Positions 43,601 through 52,134 of a stretch of DNA of 64,000 bases are shown piece after piece. The first letter of the stretch is position 1; the number at the start of each line of letters is the position of its first letter. The translations under genes were made by a program, and so were the position numbers. The DNA lies in the NCBI RefSeq assembly GCF_964021845.1, contig NZ_CAXHZC010000004.1, forward strand, positions 310,001-374,000, read 5' to 3'. The notes under the pieces are model-generated. The model saw only the letters and a program-made list of their open reading frames with translations, made no database searches and was not told the origin of the DNA. This stretch comes from Arcticibacterium sp964021845 (lineage in GTDB: Bacteria > Bacteroidota > Bacteroidia > Cytophagales > Spirosomataceae).

Positions 43601-44979
43601 GGTTTTCTGCTAGTGAAAGTGTTATTTGAGAATGAAGTATGGCCTAGGTTTAATCTTAAATTTATTATAGAATCGCAGCCAAACTCACTCCTAAGTCTAA
43701 GCTGTGCCGTAGCGTTGCTTTCATAATAAGTAATACCGTCAATCCATTTTAAAGAATCACAAGCATTTATAAAATCATATTCATTATAAACTATACACCC
43801 TTTTCCTTCTGAAATATAAAACCTCCCTTTCCCCGTGGAGTCGGCTGGCCCTGTTATTAAAATATCTAGGTCATCGTCATTGTCTGCATCGAAACTGATA
43901 ATGGAGGTTGGGCTTATATCAGTAGTCGAAGGTTTAATTTCGCTGGCAAAAACAAAAGTCCCATTTTTATTATTTCTATAATAGTAGGCTGTTGATATTC
44001 CAATTGATTGACTAAACCCGTTCATCAAAATGTCCTGAAAACCATCGGAGTTCATGTCAGCAAAGCTTATGGAAGATAATACGAAATCTTGAAAGGTTGA
44101 CATTGTGTCTTCTAGGAAGTTACCTAAACCGTCGTTGGTATAAAGTTTGGAAATGGGTTTATTCGCCTCGGAACTAAAGCCTGTAATAAGAAGGTCGTCG
44201 TCTCCGTCATTTTCAATATCTCCAAATGCGATAGATGATGCATAAACATTATCAAAAGGGATATTTAACTCTTCCGAAAAGTTACCACTTCCATCATTTT
44301 TATATAGTTTAGTACTTCCTCCGCTTCCGTTATGACCTGTTATGATGAGGTCATAATCTGAATCAAGATCGATATCATTAAAGGCAATAGAAGATTGGTG
44401 GACGCCTTCAAATAAGTTTTGGGAAGACTCCTCGAAAAAACCGGAACCATCATTTATAAAAAGTTTGGCAATACCATTACCTTGACCTATACTGCCAGTA
44501 ATAAACAGGTCGGGGTCATTGTCCGCATCTACATCAGCAAAAGCCACAGAAGAGAAATACACTCCCGGCAAGTTGTTTGTTTCGTTTAGAGTGAAGTTTC
44601 CAAGACCGTCGTTTATGTATAAATGAGCTATCGGGTTCTCGTCACTATTCATTCCAGTGATGAGTAAATCTTCATCATTATCCATGTCAATATCTGCAAA
44701 GGATACTGAAGAACGATAGACCCCTTCAAACAGGCTGTCAGCCTGTTCTGTAAAGTTTCCTCCAGAGCTATTAAGGTATAGTTTTGAAATCGATATTCCA
44801 CCAGAGGCTAAACCAGAAATCATAACATCAATAAATCCATCACCGTTGACATCTGAGACATCTACAGAAGACCAACTTGTGCCAGTAAAAGGGGAGGGAC
44901 TTAGCTCAGTGAAAGTTTGTGCTTGGCTAGTAGTTGCAAATAATAGGAGAAGTAAAAGAGTTTTTTGCCAAAGATTCAT
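40696..44979 (-). CDS. T9SS-exported protein with three FG-GAP propellers
   Basis: A 1427-residue secreted protein. The ATG at 44979 is chosen because it begins the signal peptide MNLWQKTLLLLLLFATTSQAQ; an upstream in-frame start at 45063 is rejected. Three sets of seven FG-GAP calcium loops span about 40-370, 525-855 and 950-1262, giving three seven-bladed propellers. WIDG...GCDS modules sit at about 412, 465 (degenerate), 882 and 1305. The type A sorting domain (VYPNPSNNLLKIKNKG, ending SGTYILKYQDG...KFVKR) is C-terminal. It is the middle gene of the paralogous trio and the longest. Loops of Asp/Asn imply many bound calcium ions. A ligand is not known. Confidence 0.88.
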   Translation of the reverse strand: MNLWQKTLLLLLLFATTSQAQTFTELSPSPFTGTSWSSVDVSDVNGDGFIDVMISGLASGGISISKLYLNSSGGNFTEQADSLFEGVYRSSVSFADIDMDNDEDLLITGMNSDENPIAHLYINDGLGNFTLNETNNLPGVYFSSVAFADVDADNDPDLFITGSIGQGNGIAKLFINDGSGFFEESSQNLFEGVHQSSIAFNDIDLDSDYDLIITGHNGSGGSTKLYKNDGSGNFSEELNIPFDNVYASSIAFGDIENDGDDDLLITGFSSEANKPISKLYTNDGLGNFLEDTMSTFQDFVLSSISFADMNSDGFQDILMNGFSQSIGISTAYYYRNNKNGTFVFASEIKPSTTDISPTSIISFDADNDDDLDILITGPADSTGKGRFYISEGKGCIVYNEYDFINACDSLKWIDGITYYESNATAQLRLRSEFGCDSIINLRLNLGHTSFSNNTFTSRKPLYLNGHGYIESSYGISDTLINTNGCDSIANIDVEIIREISGGGFTRDTVFSFISKNREKCFADIDNDGDLDIITYITGSLSSDLRIYLNKSKGIYELDNSHLSFLDIRIIKLVFEDINNDGLDDFLVYGRNLKSYTSEFRIYLNDKEQGFIRQTELEGELPSFNTIIPFDYNSDELIDFLVFGQIPINQDTLITYIPKTAVLKNIGLGKFEIVNDSNFPDLQNAKTSFGDVDGDNDLDILLRGFGETFSDRIEALFINNGSSQFEEEKNFESDYYFIEFGDLGDIDNDGFDDVIIHGRTIVDSVYSTTVFSGSSDNSFLKKTYDSSSPFIWSRISKYGDFDNDGDLDLIASDRPWPFIYINDGTGNFTKAIDSPFLEHLGYNPDLIDLDEDGYLDIVSYDKIYFNDGCTPNYVVDSIVSYYPYTWIDGKTYDESNDYSRVIFKNQYDCDSIIALNLEIRNTPREGGFIEVTPKVFEAAKYASIALGDVDGNNKIDLAISGIANNLGSNIYINQGDRKFINHSQRGFPDGYNSQIEFIDIDGDKDMDLIILNDLVTIYTNTGSGFFENTNQSIAPSLSSAAIEFGDLNQDGFPDFVLSGYDGAFQRYYSNIFTNNGSGLYSTTNQAIIDPFAGDVKLVDIDGDIDLDIIIVGENTRESFFKVYKNDGLGSFDLFDSKIPIIIRPNWGFQDLDGDFDLDLVISGWESGSNISFTRIYQNNGDGEFTQINSLDDEYFFWAMDFADLDRDGDSDFIVNEEDNSGNLFTSIYRNNGSLNFSRNPNSAMVGVRYSDIKVADLDGDTAPDVIITGILESDKAVTKIYYSENKDNECYTTYSSDLIISDAPVSWIDGNTYFETTNSVTHTLSNAMGCDSIVTLNLLIKEKVLSNESINMAISVYPNPSNNLLKIKNKGVIQPHDYSIINSQGQLLVNWKSSKQEQLIDISPIPSGTYILKYQDGIKSESLKFVKR

Positions 44980-45092
44980 GGATTTGGGTTTATTTGAATC
45001 CAATATAATTGGTTTCTTTCTAAACCAAAGGCCAATAAAGCAGAATATTACCTCGTGGGGCAAATTAGCTCCTATATCTCATCTGCCTAAAC

Positions 45093-46856
45093 TCACCGCT
45101 TAACAAACTTCACTGATTGGCTCTTAAGCCCCTCTTGGTATTTGATAATATATGTTCCAGAGGGCAATGGACTAATGTTTATTGTTTGCTCTTTGAGATG
45201 GCTTTTCCAAGTTCTTACTTTTAAACCAACCGTGTTGAAAATTTGATATTCAAGGATTTCTTGTGGCTCATACCCAAGGTCAAATTTTAGTTGTTCCCCA
45301 CTAGGATTTGGGAAAATAGTAACTGAAGTCTCCAGCTCATTTGCTAGGGGAATTAGCGTAAGATTTAAACTCAAGGTAGAGTCACAGCCAGCCTGATTTG
45401 TTAAAGTATACGTCGCCGTATTATTACTTTCAAAATAGGTGTTTCCGTCTATCCATTGGTATTCGTCAGTGGCGGTTACGATATCGTTCTGGCTATCACT
45501 ATGGTTTATTGTAAGGTCAAGTAATATGACAGAGTCACAGCTCATTTCTCTCGAAATAATGTGACTTACCGTATTTGTTGAATTGGTATAAACCTTCTCA
45601 TCTATCCAGCGAAAGGAGTCACACTTGGTCTGAACATCAGTAAAGAATTCACTTGTACAGCCAATATTACGGTAAAGCTTAGTATCAGAAGAACCACTAG
45701 TAAAAAATAAGTCTTCATTTCCATCTAAATCATAATCTCCAAAACTTACATAGGTTTTAGTTCTAGAGGCTATTGGAAAAGTCAAACCTTCTGTAAAGTG
45801 TGTTTTTCCGTCATTCAGAAAGAAACTATTAACATAATGTACATTCCCATTCCAATGGCCTAAATACCCGCTAATATATAAATCAACATCATTGTCGTTA
45901 TCAATGTCGACTAGAGATAATGTGCCACTTGAAAACCTTGGCAATGCAGTATCAATACTTTCAAATTTACCACTGCCGTTGTTTAAAAAAAGTTGAGTTA
46001 TTGTCTCTGGTTCGCCATTAAAAGCAAGCGGTCTTGGGATTCCAGAAATGAAAATGTCTGGGAGGTTGTCTCCATTTATATCCACAATCTCAGCAAAATT
46101 ATAGTCAAAAAGTGTTAAGAAGGTGGTAGTGTCTTTTGTGAATTCTCCATTGCCGTTATTCTTGAAAACGTTAGAGATAACCTGGCCATCATTGTTTGTT
46201 CCACAAATAAGCAAGTCTTCATCACCATCTTTATCAATATCAGCTGCAGAAATATCACCATTATGGATGTCCTCTAAACCAATATTAGTAACAATTGAAA
46301 AATTCCCGTTACCATCATTAAGATAGGCGTTTGTTTTAGCCCTACCCGAGCTGTCTTTCCCAAAAATTATAAAATCTGCTACACTATCTGCGTTCAAATC
46401 AACCTTTTTTAAATTTGATTCATTTAATGGGCTTAAATCAATAGACGTTCTAAGGTCAAAGTTACCTGAGCCATTATTTGTAAGCATTTTTAGAAATGGA
46501 TTCCCTTGAGAATCAAAACCATTGATTAGAATATCGGGGAATTGGTCTGTGTCAAAATTTGAAACCAAGAAATCAAGAACAGACAAAGACTCATTTTGTT
46601 CAATGATAGGAGTTATTTCAAATGAATCTTCACCCTTATTCATATAAATTACCAAATTAGGGCTTCCTTCCGTAATTGTACTAGATTGAATGATGTCTAA
46701 CTTTCCATCCAAATTGAAATCTTCAAAATGGGAAAGAGAGGGGTTAAAGTTTATTTTAAGAAATGGGGTGCCACTCCCAGATTCTACAAATTTTTGAGCC
46801 CAAAGCGAAGATGATAAAAATAAAAGAGTGATTAATGGAAATAGTAGTTTTTTCAT
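45093..46856 (-). CDS. T9SS-exported protein with one FG-GAP propeller
   Basis: A 587-residue secreted protein; signal peptide MKKLLFPLITLLFLSSSLWAQ. Seven FG-GAP loops occur from about residue 46 to 385 (for instance AADIDKDGDEDLLICG and LVDIDNDNDVDLYISG), one full propeller. Two WIDx...CDS modules follow (about 415 and 467), then the type A sorting domain (FPNPSGEQLKFDLG, ending SGTYIIKYQEG...KFVKR) near 515-587. It is the first of three tandem paralogues, with 113 bases to the next start. It resembles the basic unit from which the larger two were built. Confidence 0.88.
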   Translation of the reverse strand: MKKLLFPLITLLFLSSSLWAQKFVESGSGTPFLKINFNPSLSHFEDFNLDGKLDIIQSSTITEGSPNLVIYMNKGEDSFEITPIIEQNESLSVLDFLVSNFDTDQFPDILINGFDSQGNPFLKMLTNNGSGNFDLRTSIDLSPLNESNLKKVDLNADSVADFIIFGKDSSGRAKTNAYLNDGNGNFSIVTNIGLEDIHNGDISAADIDKDGDEDLLICGTNNDGQVISNVFKNNGNGEFTKDTTTFLTLFDYNFAEIVDINGDNLPDIFISGIPRPLAFNGEPETITQLFLNNGSGKFESIDTALPRFSSGTLSLVDIDNDNDVDLYISGYLGHWNGNVHYVNSFFLNDGKTHFTEGLTFPIASRTKTYVSFGDYDLDGNEDLFFTSGSSDTKLYRNIGCTSEFFTDVQTKCDSFRWIDEKVYTNSTNTVSHIISREMSCDSVILLDLTINHSDSQNDIVTATDEYQWIDGNTYFESNNTATYTLTNQAGCDSTLSLNLTLIPLANELETSVTIFPNPSGEQLKFDLGYEPQEILEYQIFNTVGLKVRTWKSHLKEQTINISPLPSGTYIIKYQEGLKSQSVKFVKR

Positions 46857-46882
46857 ACAGCTAATATGAGTTTATGTACCGA

Positions 46883-46890
46883 TAAAAATA
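46883..46890 (-). promoter_or_regulatory. Candidate promoter of the FG-GAP gene trio
   Basis: On the minus strand TATTTTTA (one mismatch to TAnnTTTG) is preceded 17 bases upstream by TTG, in TTGACACT. It lies 26 bases before the first gene of the trio. Whether it serves the other two genes is uncertain, as gaps of 113 and 34 bases follow. Confidence 0.4.
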
Positions 46891-46941
46891 TGGTTGATTT
46901 TTAGTGTCAATTATCAAGACCAAGGTAGCCTGAAACTTTTT

Positions 46942-47952
46942 TTAAACCAATGCTCCCTCGCTACAATTCTTGCATATTTCTACCTCGGAACGAGAAGAGA
47001 TTAGTGCCCTTCTAAAATTAGTATAGGAAGGAGAATTCCAGACTTCTTTGAAAGATTGGTCTTGTAGCGAACCCATCGGGTGTTCGGCGTCTTTATCAAA
47101 ACAGCAGGGTACTAGTGTGCCATCCCAGGTAATTACACAGCTGTGCCACATTTTCCAGCAGTGGTCTAGTAATTTGTTTTTGATACTGAAAGTACCGTCC
47201 TGATTGTCTCTATACCTTGAGTATTTGTCTATGGTTGGTATGAGTTCATTGCCGTTTTCGTATTCATATATTTGAGCCGTTTTGAGCCTAACTTCATTCA
47301 CGCCAAGCTCATTAGCTAGTTTGTAAACATCGGCAATTTGATGTTCATTTGGCTTTACCACTAAAAATTGAAAAATAACATGAGGCGTTTTTGATTTCAA
47401 CTTCTTTTTAGCGGCTATTAAGTTCTTAGTGCCTTCTAAAACTTTCTCTAATTTACCTCCCACACGGTACTGTTGATAGGTTTCTTGTGTGGTTCCGTCT
47501 ATGGAGACTATCATTCTGTCAATACCAGACTTGACAGTTTTTTCTGCCACATTTGGCGTTAAATAATGAGCATTCGTGGAGGTCGCGGTATAAATTTTCC
47601 TTTCTGAGGCAAACTTGACCATCTCCAAGAAATCGGAATGAAGGTAAGGCTCGCCTTGAAAGTAGAAAGTCATGTAAAGCAAGGTGTCTTTTAACTCGTC
47701 TATAGCTTTTTCATAAAGGTCCTTTTGCAGCATTCCCGTTGGCCGAGTAAACGAACGTAAGCCGCTGGGGCATTCAGGACAGCGGAGGTTGCAACTAGTT
47801 GTTGGTTCAAAACCTAGGGCAATTGGCAAACCAGCTATCTCGGGCCGTTTAGTGAGCTTAGAAAAACCATAACTTCCTAAAATAGACAAGCCATTCCAAA
47901 TTCGCTTTGGAGTAAGTTTGCTTGCAAAATTTAGTCCGTCTTTTAAGTTCAT
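46942..47952 (-). CDS. Radical SAM/SPASM domain protein
   Basis: A 336-residue enzyme with the radical SAM [4Fe-4S] motif C54-x3-C58-x2-C61 (TTSCNLRCPECPSG) and, in the C-terminal quarter, a SPASM-type cysteine set (HSCVITWDGTLVPCCFD, then ICKNC). SPASM proteins carry auxiliary Fe-S clusters and often modify peptides, but this group also includes tungsten-cofactor-like and sugar-modifying members; the target is not apparent. It is the last gene of the rbfA operon: its start overlaps the M1 peptidase stop by 1 base. No obvious small precursor peptide gene lies nearby. Confidence 0.9.
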   Translation of the reverse strand: MNLKDGLNFASKLTPKRIWNGLSILGSYGFSKLTKRPEIAGLPIALGFEPTTSCNLRCPECPSGLRSFTRPTGMLQKDLYEKAIDELKDTLLYMTFYFQGEPYLHSDFLEMVKFASERKIYTATSTNAHYLTPNVAEKTVKSGIDRMIVSIDGTTQETYQQYRVGGKLEKVLEGTKNLIAAKKKLKSKTPHVIFQFLVVKPNEHQIADVYKLANELGVNEVRLKTAQIYEYENGNELIPTIDKYSRYRDNQDGTFSIKNKLLDHCWKMWHSCVITWDGTLVPCCFDKDAEHPMGSLQDQSFKEVWNSPSYTNFRRALISSRSEVEICKNCSEGALV

Positions 47953-50423
47953 TAATCTAGTGGAATTTGACTATAAATTGATTGTAAACGTTCTTCGGTT
48001 TCTGCTGAGAATACTTCTTTTAAAGCACTATTTGCATCTTTTAAGTCTATTAGAAGCATTAAGGCCTGTGTAGCCGAAAATCTTCCATACCATTCGGAAT
48101 CATTAAGGGCAATATCTTTCAAGAAAGGAATACTGGCAATCTGTGTTATGGTATCAGTGCTAACTAAAAAGGAACCGAAAATCCCCATAGTTTGGTAAAG
48201 CTCTCCACTGCTAAGTTCACCTAATTTATTTTTAAACCAGTCTAAATCTTCAGGTTTTCCTTGTAAAGCTTTGTAACCGGCCACGGCCGAAAATACATTT
48301 ACGTCGTCAATGTTCTCAAATTTCTTTGTTAATTCATCTGCATCAGGTGGCTGATTTATCAAAATAGCCTCCAAAGCGGCAGCTCTTACCGTGTATGAGG
48401 TGTCTTCTAACGCTTTTCTGAACAAGAGGTCATTTTGAGGGTTTAGGAAATTCTTCATGGCTAAAATAGCCGCTCCTCTAACTTGAGATTTTGGGTCAAT
48501 CCTAATTAAAGACTGCAAGTTTTTTTCAACCTTTAAAAACTCGTCACCATCATAATTAAAAAACTTATGAGCTGCCAGTTCTCTTATTTTCCAAAAATCA
48601 TCTTCCATTGCTTTTAAAGCTAAGTTCCTTTTTGCTTTGTCAAACATCGGATTGGGAGCCATGTTATTGTCTGATTCCTTTTCTGCGGTTATTTCATTAA
48701 AGGCCTTAAACCTGGCTATCGCAGATTTAGAGTTTTCAAATTGACTTATTAGTTCTTTCGTTTTTTGCTTTTGACTGATTACCGCAAGAGCATAGCCATC
48801 TGGGTCTATCGCCACGTAAGTTGGTTTGTTGTCTAACTGAAAACTGAAAGTTTGACTTTCTTTATTCAAATAAACATTTTTACGTGTCACACCTTCATCA
48901 GTACCTATTTCTACAGCTAAAGGTAGTTGGTACACCCAGTCGTTTAATGAGTCAATGGTTTGCTTAATATTAAGAGATAAAACCTCCGATTTATAGGAGT
49001 ATTCTACTTCCAATCTCGGATGACCCTTCTTTAAAAACCATTGGTCAAAGAACCAGTTGAGGTCTCTACCTGTAACATTTTCAAAGGCTAATCTTAAATT
49101 ACTTATTTCAGCATTATTGAACTTACCATTCTCAAGATATTGCTTTAGAGCTTCAAAGAAAGCTTGGTCGCCCACTTCATTTCTTAACATATGTAAAATA
49201 CGGCCACCTTTTGCGTAAGAGTGGCTGTCAAACATGTCTTCCTTGTCAGAATAGCCATATCTTATAACTGGCTCCTGCTTATTTTCAGCTTCATCTAGGT
49301 ATTGATTTAATGCAGTAAAGTTTAACCAGTCGCCTTCATCTTTTCCATATTTATGATTTGCCCAAAGGTATTCGGAGTAGTCGGCAAAAGCTTCGTTCAA
49401 AGGTAAATTGGCCCAAGATTCAGCCGTTACTAAATCTCCAAACCAATGATGGAAAAGCTCATGAGCAATCACACCATCATCATTATTATCAACTATTTGG
49501 TTGTCATTTTTCTGAATGCCGCTACCGTGAATGGTTGCCGTAGTGTTTTCCATGGCTCCACTCACATAATCTCTTACAGCTATTTGAGCATATTTTTGCC
49601 AAGGGTACTTGGTTTGAAGAAGCTCTTCAAAATACCTTATCATTTCTGGTGTTCTACCGAAAATACTATAGGCGTATTTTTCATATTGGCGTTCTACGTA
49701 ATAACTGACCTCAAAAGCTTTAAAGGTAGAATCAGTTACTTTTTTGAAGTCACCAGCTGCTATCATGGACAAATAAACAGAGTGTGGTATGTTTTGAAAC
49801 CAAGTGTCTGTTTTTGTGCCATCCGCATTTTCTTTGCTGTTTTTTAGTAGACCGTTTGAAAGCGTGGTAAAATGCTTAGGTACAGTGAGTGAGATTTCTT
49901 GCGTGTGTTTTTGGTTTGGAGAATCTAGGGTTGGAAACCAGCAGGAGTTGTATTCAGTTTCTCCTTCAGACCAAATTTGCTGTGGCTTGTTTTTGTCAGG
50001 ATTAATGAAATACAAACCTTTATATTCTAAGCCTTTTAAAGCTGGTACTTTACCAAGTTCGTCTGGTTTTGCAGTGTAGTTTATTTTTATGTTGATAGTC
50101 TCTTTGGCATTAAAAGGTCGGCCAAGTGGTATCTCTAATTTGAGCCCATTGTATTTAAAATCAACAGTTTGGTTATTTAAGGCTACTTTTTTAATATCAA
50201 AACCTTTGGCATCCAGTATCAGATTTTCCTGTGGATAAAACCATGGCTTTAAGGTCAATTCAGCCTGTGCCTCCAAGTGATTTGTAGACCAATCTGGCTT
50301 AACATCTAGTTTAGTATGAATGAGGTCAAAGAGTTTTGTTTCTGAGGCATTGTAATTTTGTTGAGCATAAGAAATGCTCACCAAAAACATTACGAAAAAT
50401 AAGCTCCCTGAAAGTTTTTTCAT
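47952..50423 (-). CDS. M1 family metallopeptidase (aminopeptidase N-like), with HEAT-like tail
   Basis: An 823-residue exported zinc aminopeptidase; signal peptide MKKLSGSLFFVMFLVSISYAQ. The exopeptidase motif is GAMENTT, and the zinc site HELFHH (His321, Glu322, His325) is completed by Glu344 in LPLNEAFADY. The C-terminal third is built of alpha-helical repeats (LQSLIRIDPKSQVRGAAILAMK, LEDTSYTVRAAALEAIL), of HEAT type, as in Bacteroidota M1 proteins of about 850 residues. It degrades peptides in the periplasm, or outside. Its start lies 10 bases after the small secreted protein gene. Confidence 0.93.
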   Translation of the reverse strand: MKKLSGSLFFVMFLVSISYAQQNYNASETKLFDLIHTKLDVKPDWSTNHLEAQAELTLKPWFYPQENLILDAKGFDIKKVALNNQTVDFKYNGLKLEIPLGRPFNAKETINIKINYTAKPDELGKVPALKGLEYKGLYFINPDKNKPQQIWSEGETEYNSCWFPTLDSPNQKHTQEISLTVPKHFTTLSNGLLKNSKENADGTKTDTWFQNIPHSVYLSMIAAGDFKKVTDSTFKAFEVSYYVERQYEKYAYSIFGRTPEMIRYFEELLQTKYPWQKYAQIAVRDYVSGAMENTTATIHGSGIQKNDNQIVDNNDDGVIAHELFHHWFGDLVTAESWANLPLNEAFADYSEYLWANHKYGKDEGDWLNFTALNQYLDEAENKQEPVIRYGYSDKEDMFDSHSYAKGGRILHMLRNEVGDQAFFEALKQYLENGKFNNAEISNLRLAFENVTGRDLNWFFDQWFLKKGHPRLEVEYSYKSEVLSLNIKQTIDSLNDWVYQLPLAVEIGTDEGVTRKNVYLNKESQTFSFQLDNKPTYVAIDPDGYALAVISQKQKTKELISQFENSKSAIARFKAFNEITAEKESDNNMAPNPMFDKAKRNLALKAMEDDFWKIRELAAHKFFNYDGDEFLKVEKNLQSLIRIDPKSQVRGAAILAMKNFLNPQNDLLFRKALEDTSYTVRAAALEAILINQPPDADELTKKFENIDDVNVFSAVAGYKALQGKPEDLDWFKNKLGELSSGELYQTMGIFGSFLVSTDTITQIASIPFLKDIALNDSEWYGRFSATQALMLLIDLKDANSALKEVFSAETEERLQSIYSQIPLD

Positions 50424-50433
50424 GAATATAGTT

Positions 50434-50892
50434 TCAATTATTTAAGTCATTAAAGTACTGCTCCTTATCTAGCGTCAAGGTATAGCCGTATTCGTCGTCT
50501 TTATCTAACATCCCCACCTTATAGTCTCGTTTAAAAACAAAATCATCTAAACTAGCGTATCCACCTTTTATCTGAAGTGTCAAAATCAAGGTAGAAGGAT
50601 TATACGTCCAGCGACATTCGTCTACATCCATGTCTAGGAAATTGACACCGGCACAGGCATAAATAGTTTCACTACTCTGATAATCGTATTCCAAACGTCC
50701 GTTTGGTAAAAATTTCCAAATCATGGTATTGAGGTCCACTTTCTTTTTTTCGTAGTTGACAAATACCAAAGAGTTATTTTTAATGTCTGAGGTTTCAAGA
50801 ATCCAATTAGTGGATGCATCTAAAAGCTGTAAGTACTGAGCAGAAGCCGCATTACCTAATAGGATTAATCCTATAAAAAGGAGTTTTTTCAT
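50434..50892 (-). CDS. Small secreted protein of unknown function
   Basis: A 152-residue exported protein; signal peptide ends about NAASA (residue 18). The mature part has mainly beta character (SLVFVNYEKKKVDLNTMIWKFLPNGRLEYDY, STLILTLQIKGG) with two Cys that might form a disulfide (YACAGVNFLDMDVDECRW). Lipocalin-like or a similar small domain is likely, but I recognise no family. It lies between the permease gene (3 bases) and the M1 peptidase gene (10 bases), so it is part of the rbfA operon. Confidence 0.65.
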   Translation of the reverse strand: MKKLLFIGLILLGNAASAQYLQLLDASTNWILETSDIKNNSLVFVNYEKKKVDLNTMIWKFLPNGRLEYDYQSSETIYACAGVNFLDMDVDECRWTYNPSTLILTLQIKGGYASLDDFVFKRDYKVGMLDKDDEYGYTLTLDKEQYFNDLNN

Positions 50893-50895
50893 TTT

Positions 50896-52125
50896 TTAAG
50901 AAATAGTAGTTATAGTTTCGTTCATAAATTTAACGGCTTTTTTAGCTGGAAAGTACGAGGCCAAGAAAGCAATTAAGCTAATACCAATAATGGAGATAAT
51001 TACATCGGAGGTTTTCAATAAAATAGGGTAGGCGTCTATTATGGCGTATTGCATGCCCATTTTTAGCCATCCGAAATGCATTTGAGACCAACAAATACCT
51101 ACGCCAATTATTAGACCGATAATGCCACCAGTAAGAGCTATTATTGCTCCTTCCGACAAGAATATGCGTTTCACTAAAGACTCGCTTGCTCCCAAAGCAG
51201 AAAGTGTTTTAATGTCTTCTTTTTTGTCTAAAACAAGCATGGTAAGTGCAAAAAAGATGTTAAAACTGGCAATACCTATAATAAACAAAAGAGCAATGAA
51301 TATGAAGAGCTTTTCAATTTTAATAGCTCGATAAAGACTAGCGTTTTGCTCATCTCTATCTTTGACTTCAAAGCTATCACCTAAAATAGATTTAATCTCT
51401 TTTTTGACTTGAGCTATTTGGTTTTCTGTGGTAACTTGAATTTCGTAACTAGTTCTTTCACCTTCCATTTCGGTGAGTTGTGCCATTAGTTCTATTGGGA
51501 TATAGACCAGGTTGTCAAATTGTTGTTCTAAAACAAAGGCTCCAGAAACAGGAAGTGTAACTTTACTGATATTACTCTCCGGATTAAGAACATTCATTTT
51601 TTGATTCTTAGGATACCAAAGTTCAAGCTGCCTGAGATAGTTGAAAGTTTGAAGATTAAGGGTATTATAGACTCCACCACCTACAAAGGCATAATTTTCA
51701 TCTTCATATTTTAGGAGAACTTCACCATCAATCACACTCTCTTTTAACTGTGAATGGGTTTCAAAAGTACTGTCAACGCCTTTGACCTGAACTATTATCT
51801 GGTCATCTTCTCTTCTAGCGAGGGCGTTGTCCTCAATAACCTGAATCACATTGGTCACGTTATCAAGCTCCACTATTTGTTGAAATGTTTCAGGGTCAAA
51901 ATCAAAGGCCTTTGAATTGGCAGATTTAACCTTAATGTCGGGGTCGCTACTTTTGAAAATAGTTCTGTTAAGCTCTTCTAGACCATTAAAAACCGATAAA
52001 ACTATAATGAGTGAGGCTGTGCCCACACATACGCCAAGCATCGAAATCAACGAAATGAAATGAATGAAACTTCTTTTCTTTCGAGAGAAAAAATACTTTT
52101 TCGCAATGTGAAAAGACAGATTCAT
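50896..52125 (-). CDS. LolC/LolE-like lipoprotein-release permease (FtsX-type)
   Basis: A 409-residue ABC-type transporter permease. One membrane segment at about 24-46 (FISLISMLGVCVGTASLIIVLSVFNG), a large periplasmic domain (about 48-270), and three more segments (about 275-300, 320-345, 370-395; FIALLFIIGIASFNIFFALTMLV) form the MacB/LolC topology. The family extracts lipoproteins from the inner membrane and hands them to LolA. The ATPase is not encoded in the window. It starts 9 bases after rbfA in the same operon, an arrangement often seen in Bacteroidota. Confidence 0.9.
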   Translation of the reverse strand: MNLSFHIAKKYFFSRKKRSFIHFISLISMLGVCVGTASLIIVLSVFNGLEELNRTIFKSSDPDIKVKSANSKAFDFDPETFQQIVELDNVTNVIQVIEDNALARREDDQIIVQVKGVDSTFETHSQLKESVIDGEVLLKYEDENYAFVGGGVYNTLNLQTFNYLRQLELWYPKNQKMNVLNPESNISKVTLPVSGAFVLEQQFDNLVYIPIELMAQLTEMEGERTSYEIQVTTENQIAQVKKEIKSILGDSFEVKDRDEQNASLYRAIKIEKLFIFIALLFIIGIASFNIFFALTMLVLDKKEDIKTLSALGASESLVKRIFLSEGAIIALTGGIIGLIIGVGICWSQMHFGWLKMGMQYAIIDAYPILLKTSDVIISIIGISLIAFLASYFPAKKAVKFMNETITTIS

Positions 52126-52134
52126 TTAGGGCTC

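Noticed and set aside
37707..46856. Recurrent DNA similarity in the FG-GAP region as a repeat array or CRISPR
   Set aside because: The periodicity follows codons of Asp/Asn-rich calcium loops with varied spacing and third positions; no identical direct repeats with uniform spacers exist.
49446..49847. 133-codon open frame antisense to the M1 peptidase gene
   Set aside because: It lies wholly inside a well-conserved gene on the other strand, has no signature and looks like a shadow frame.
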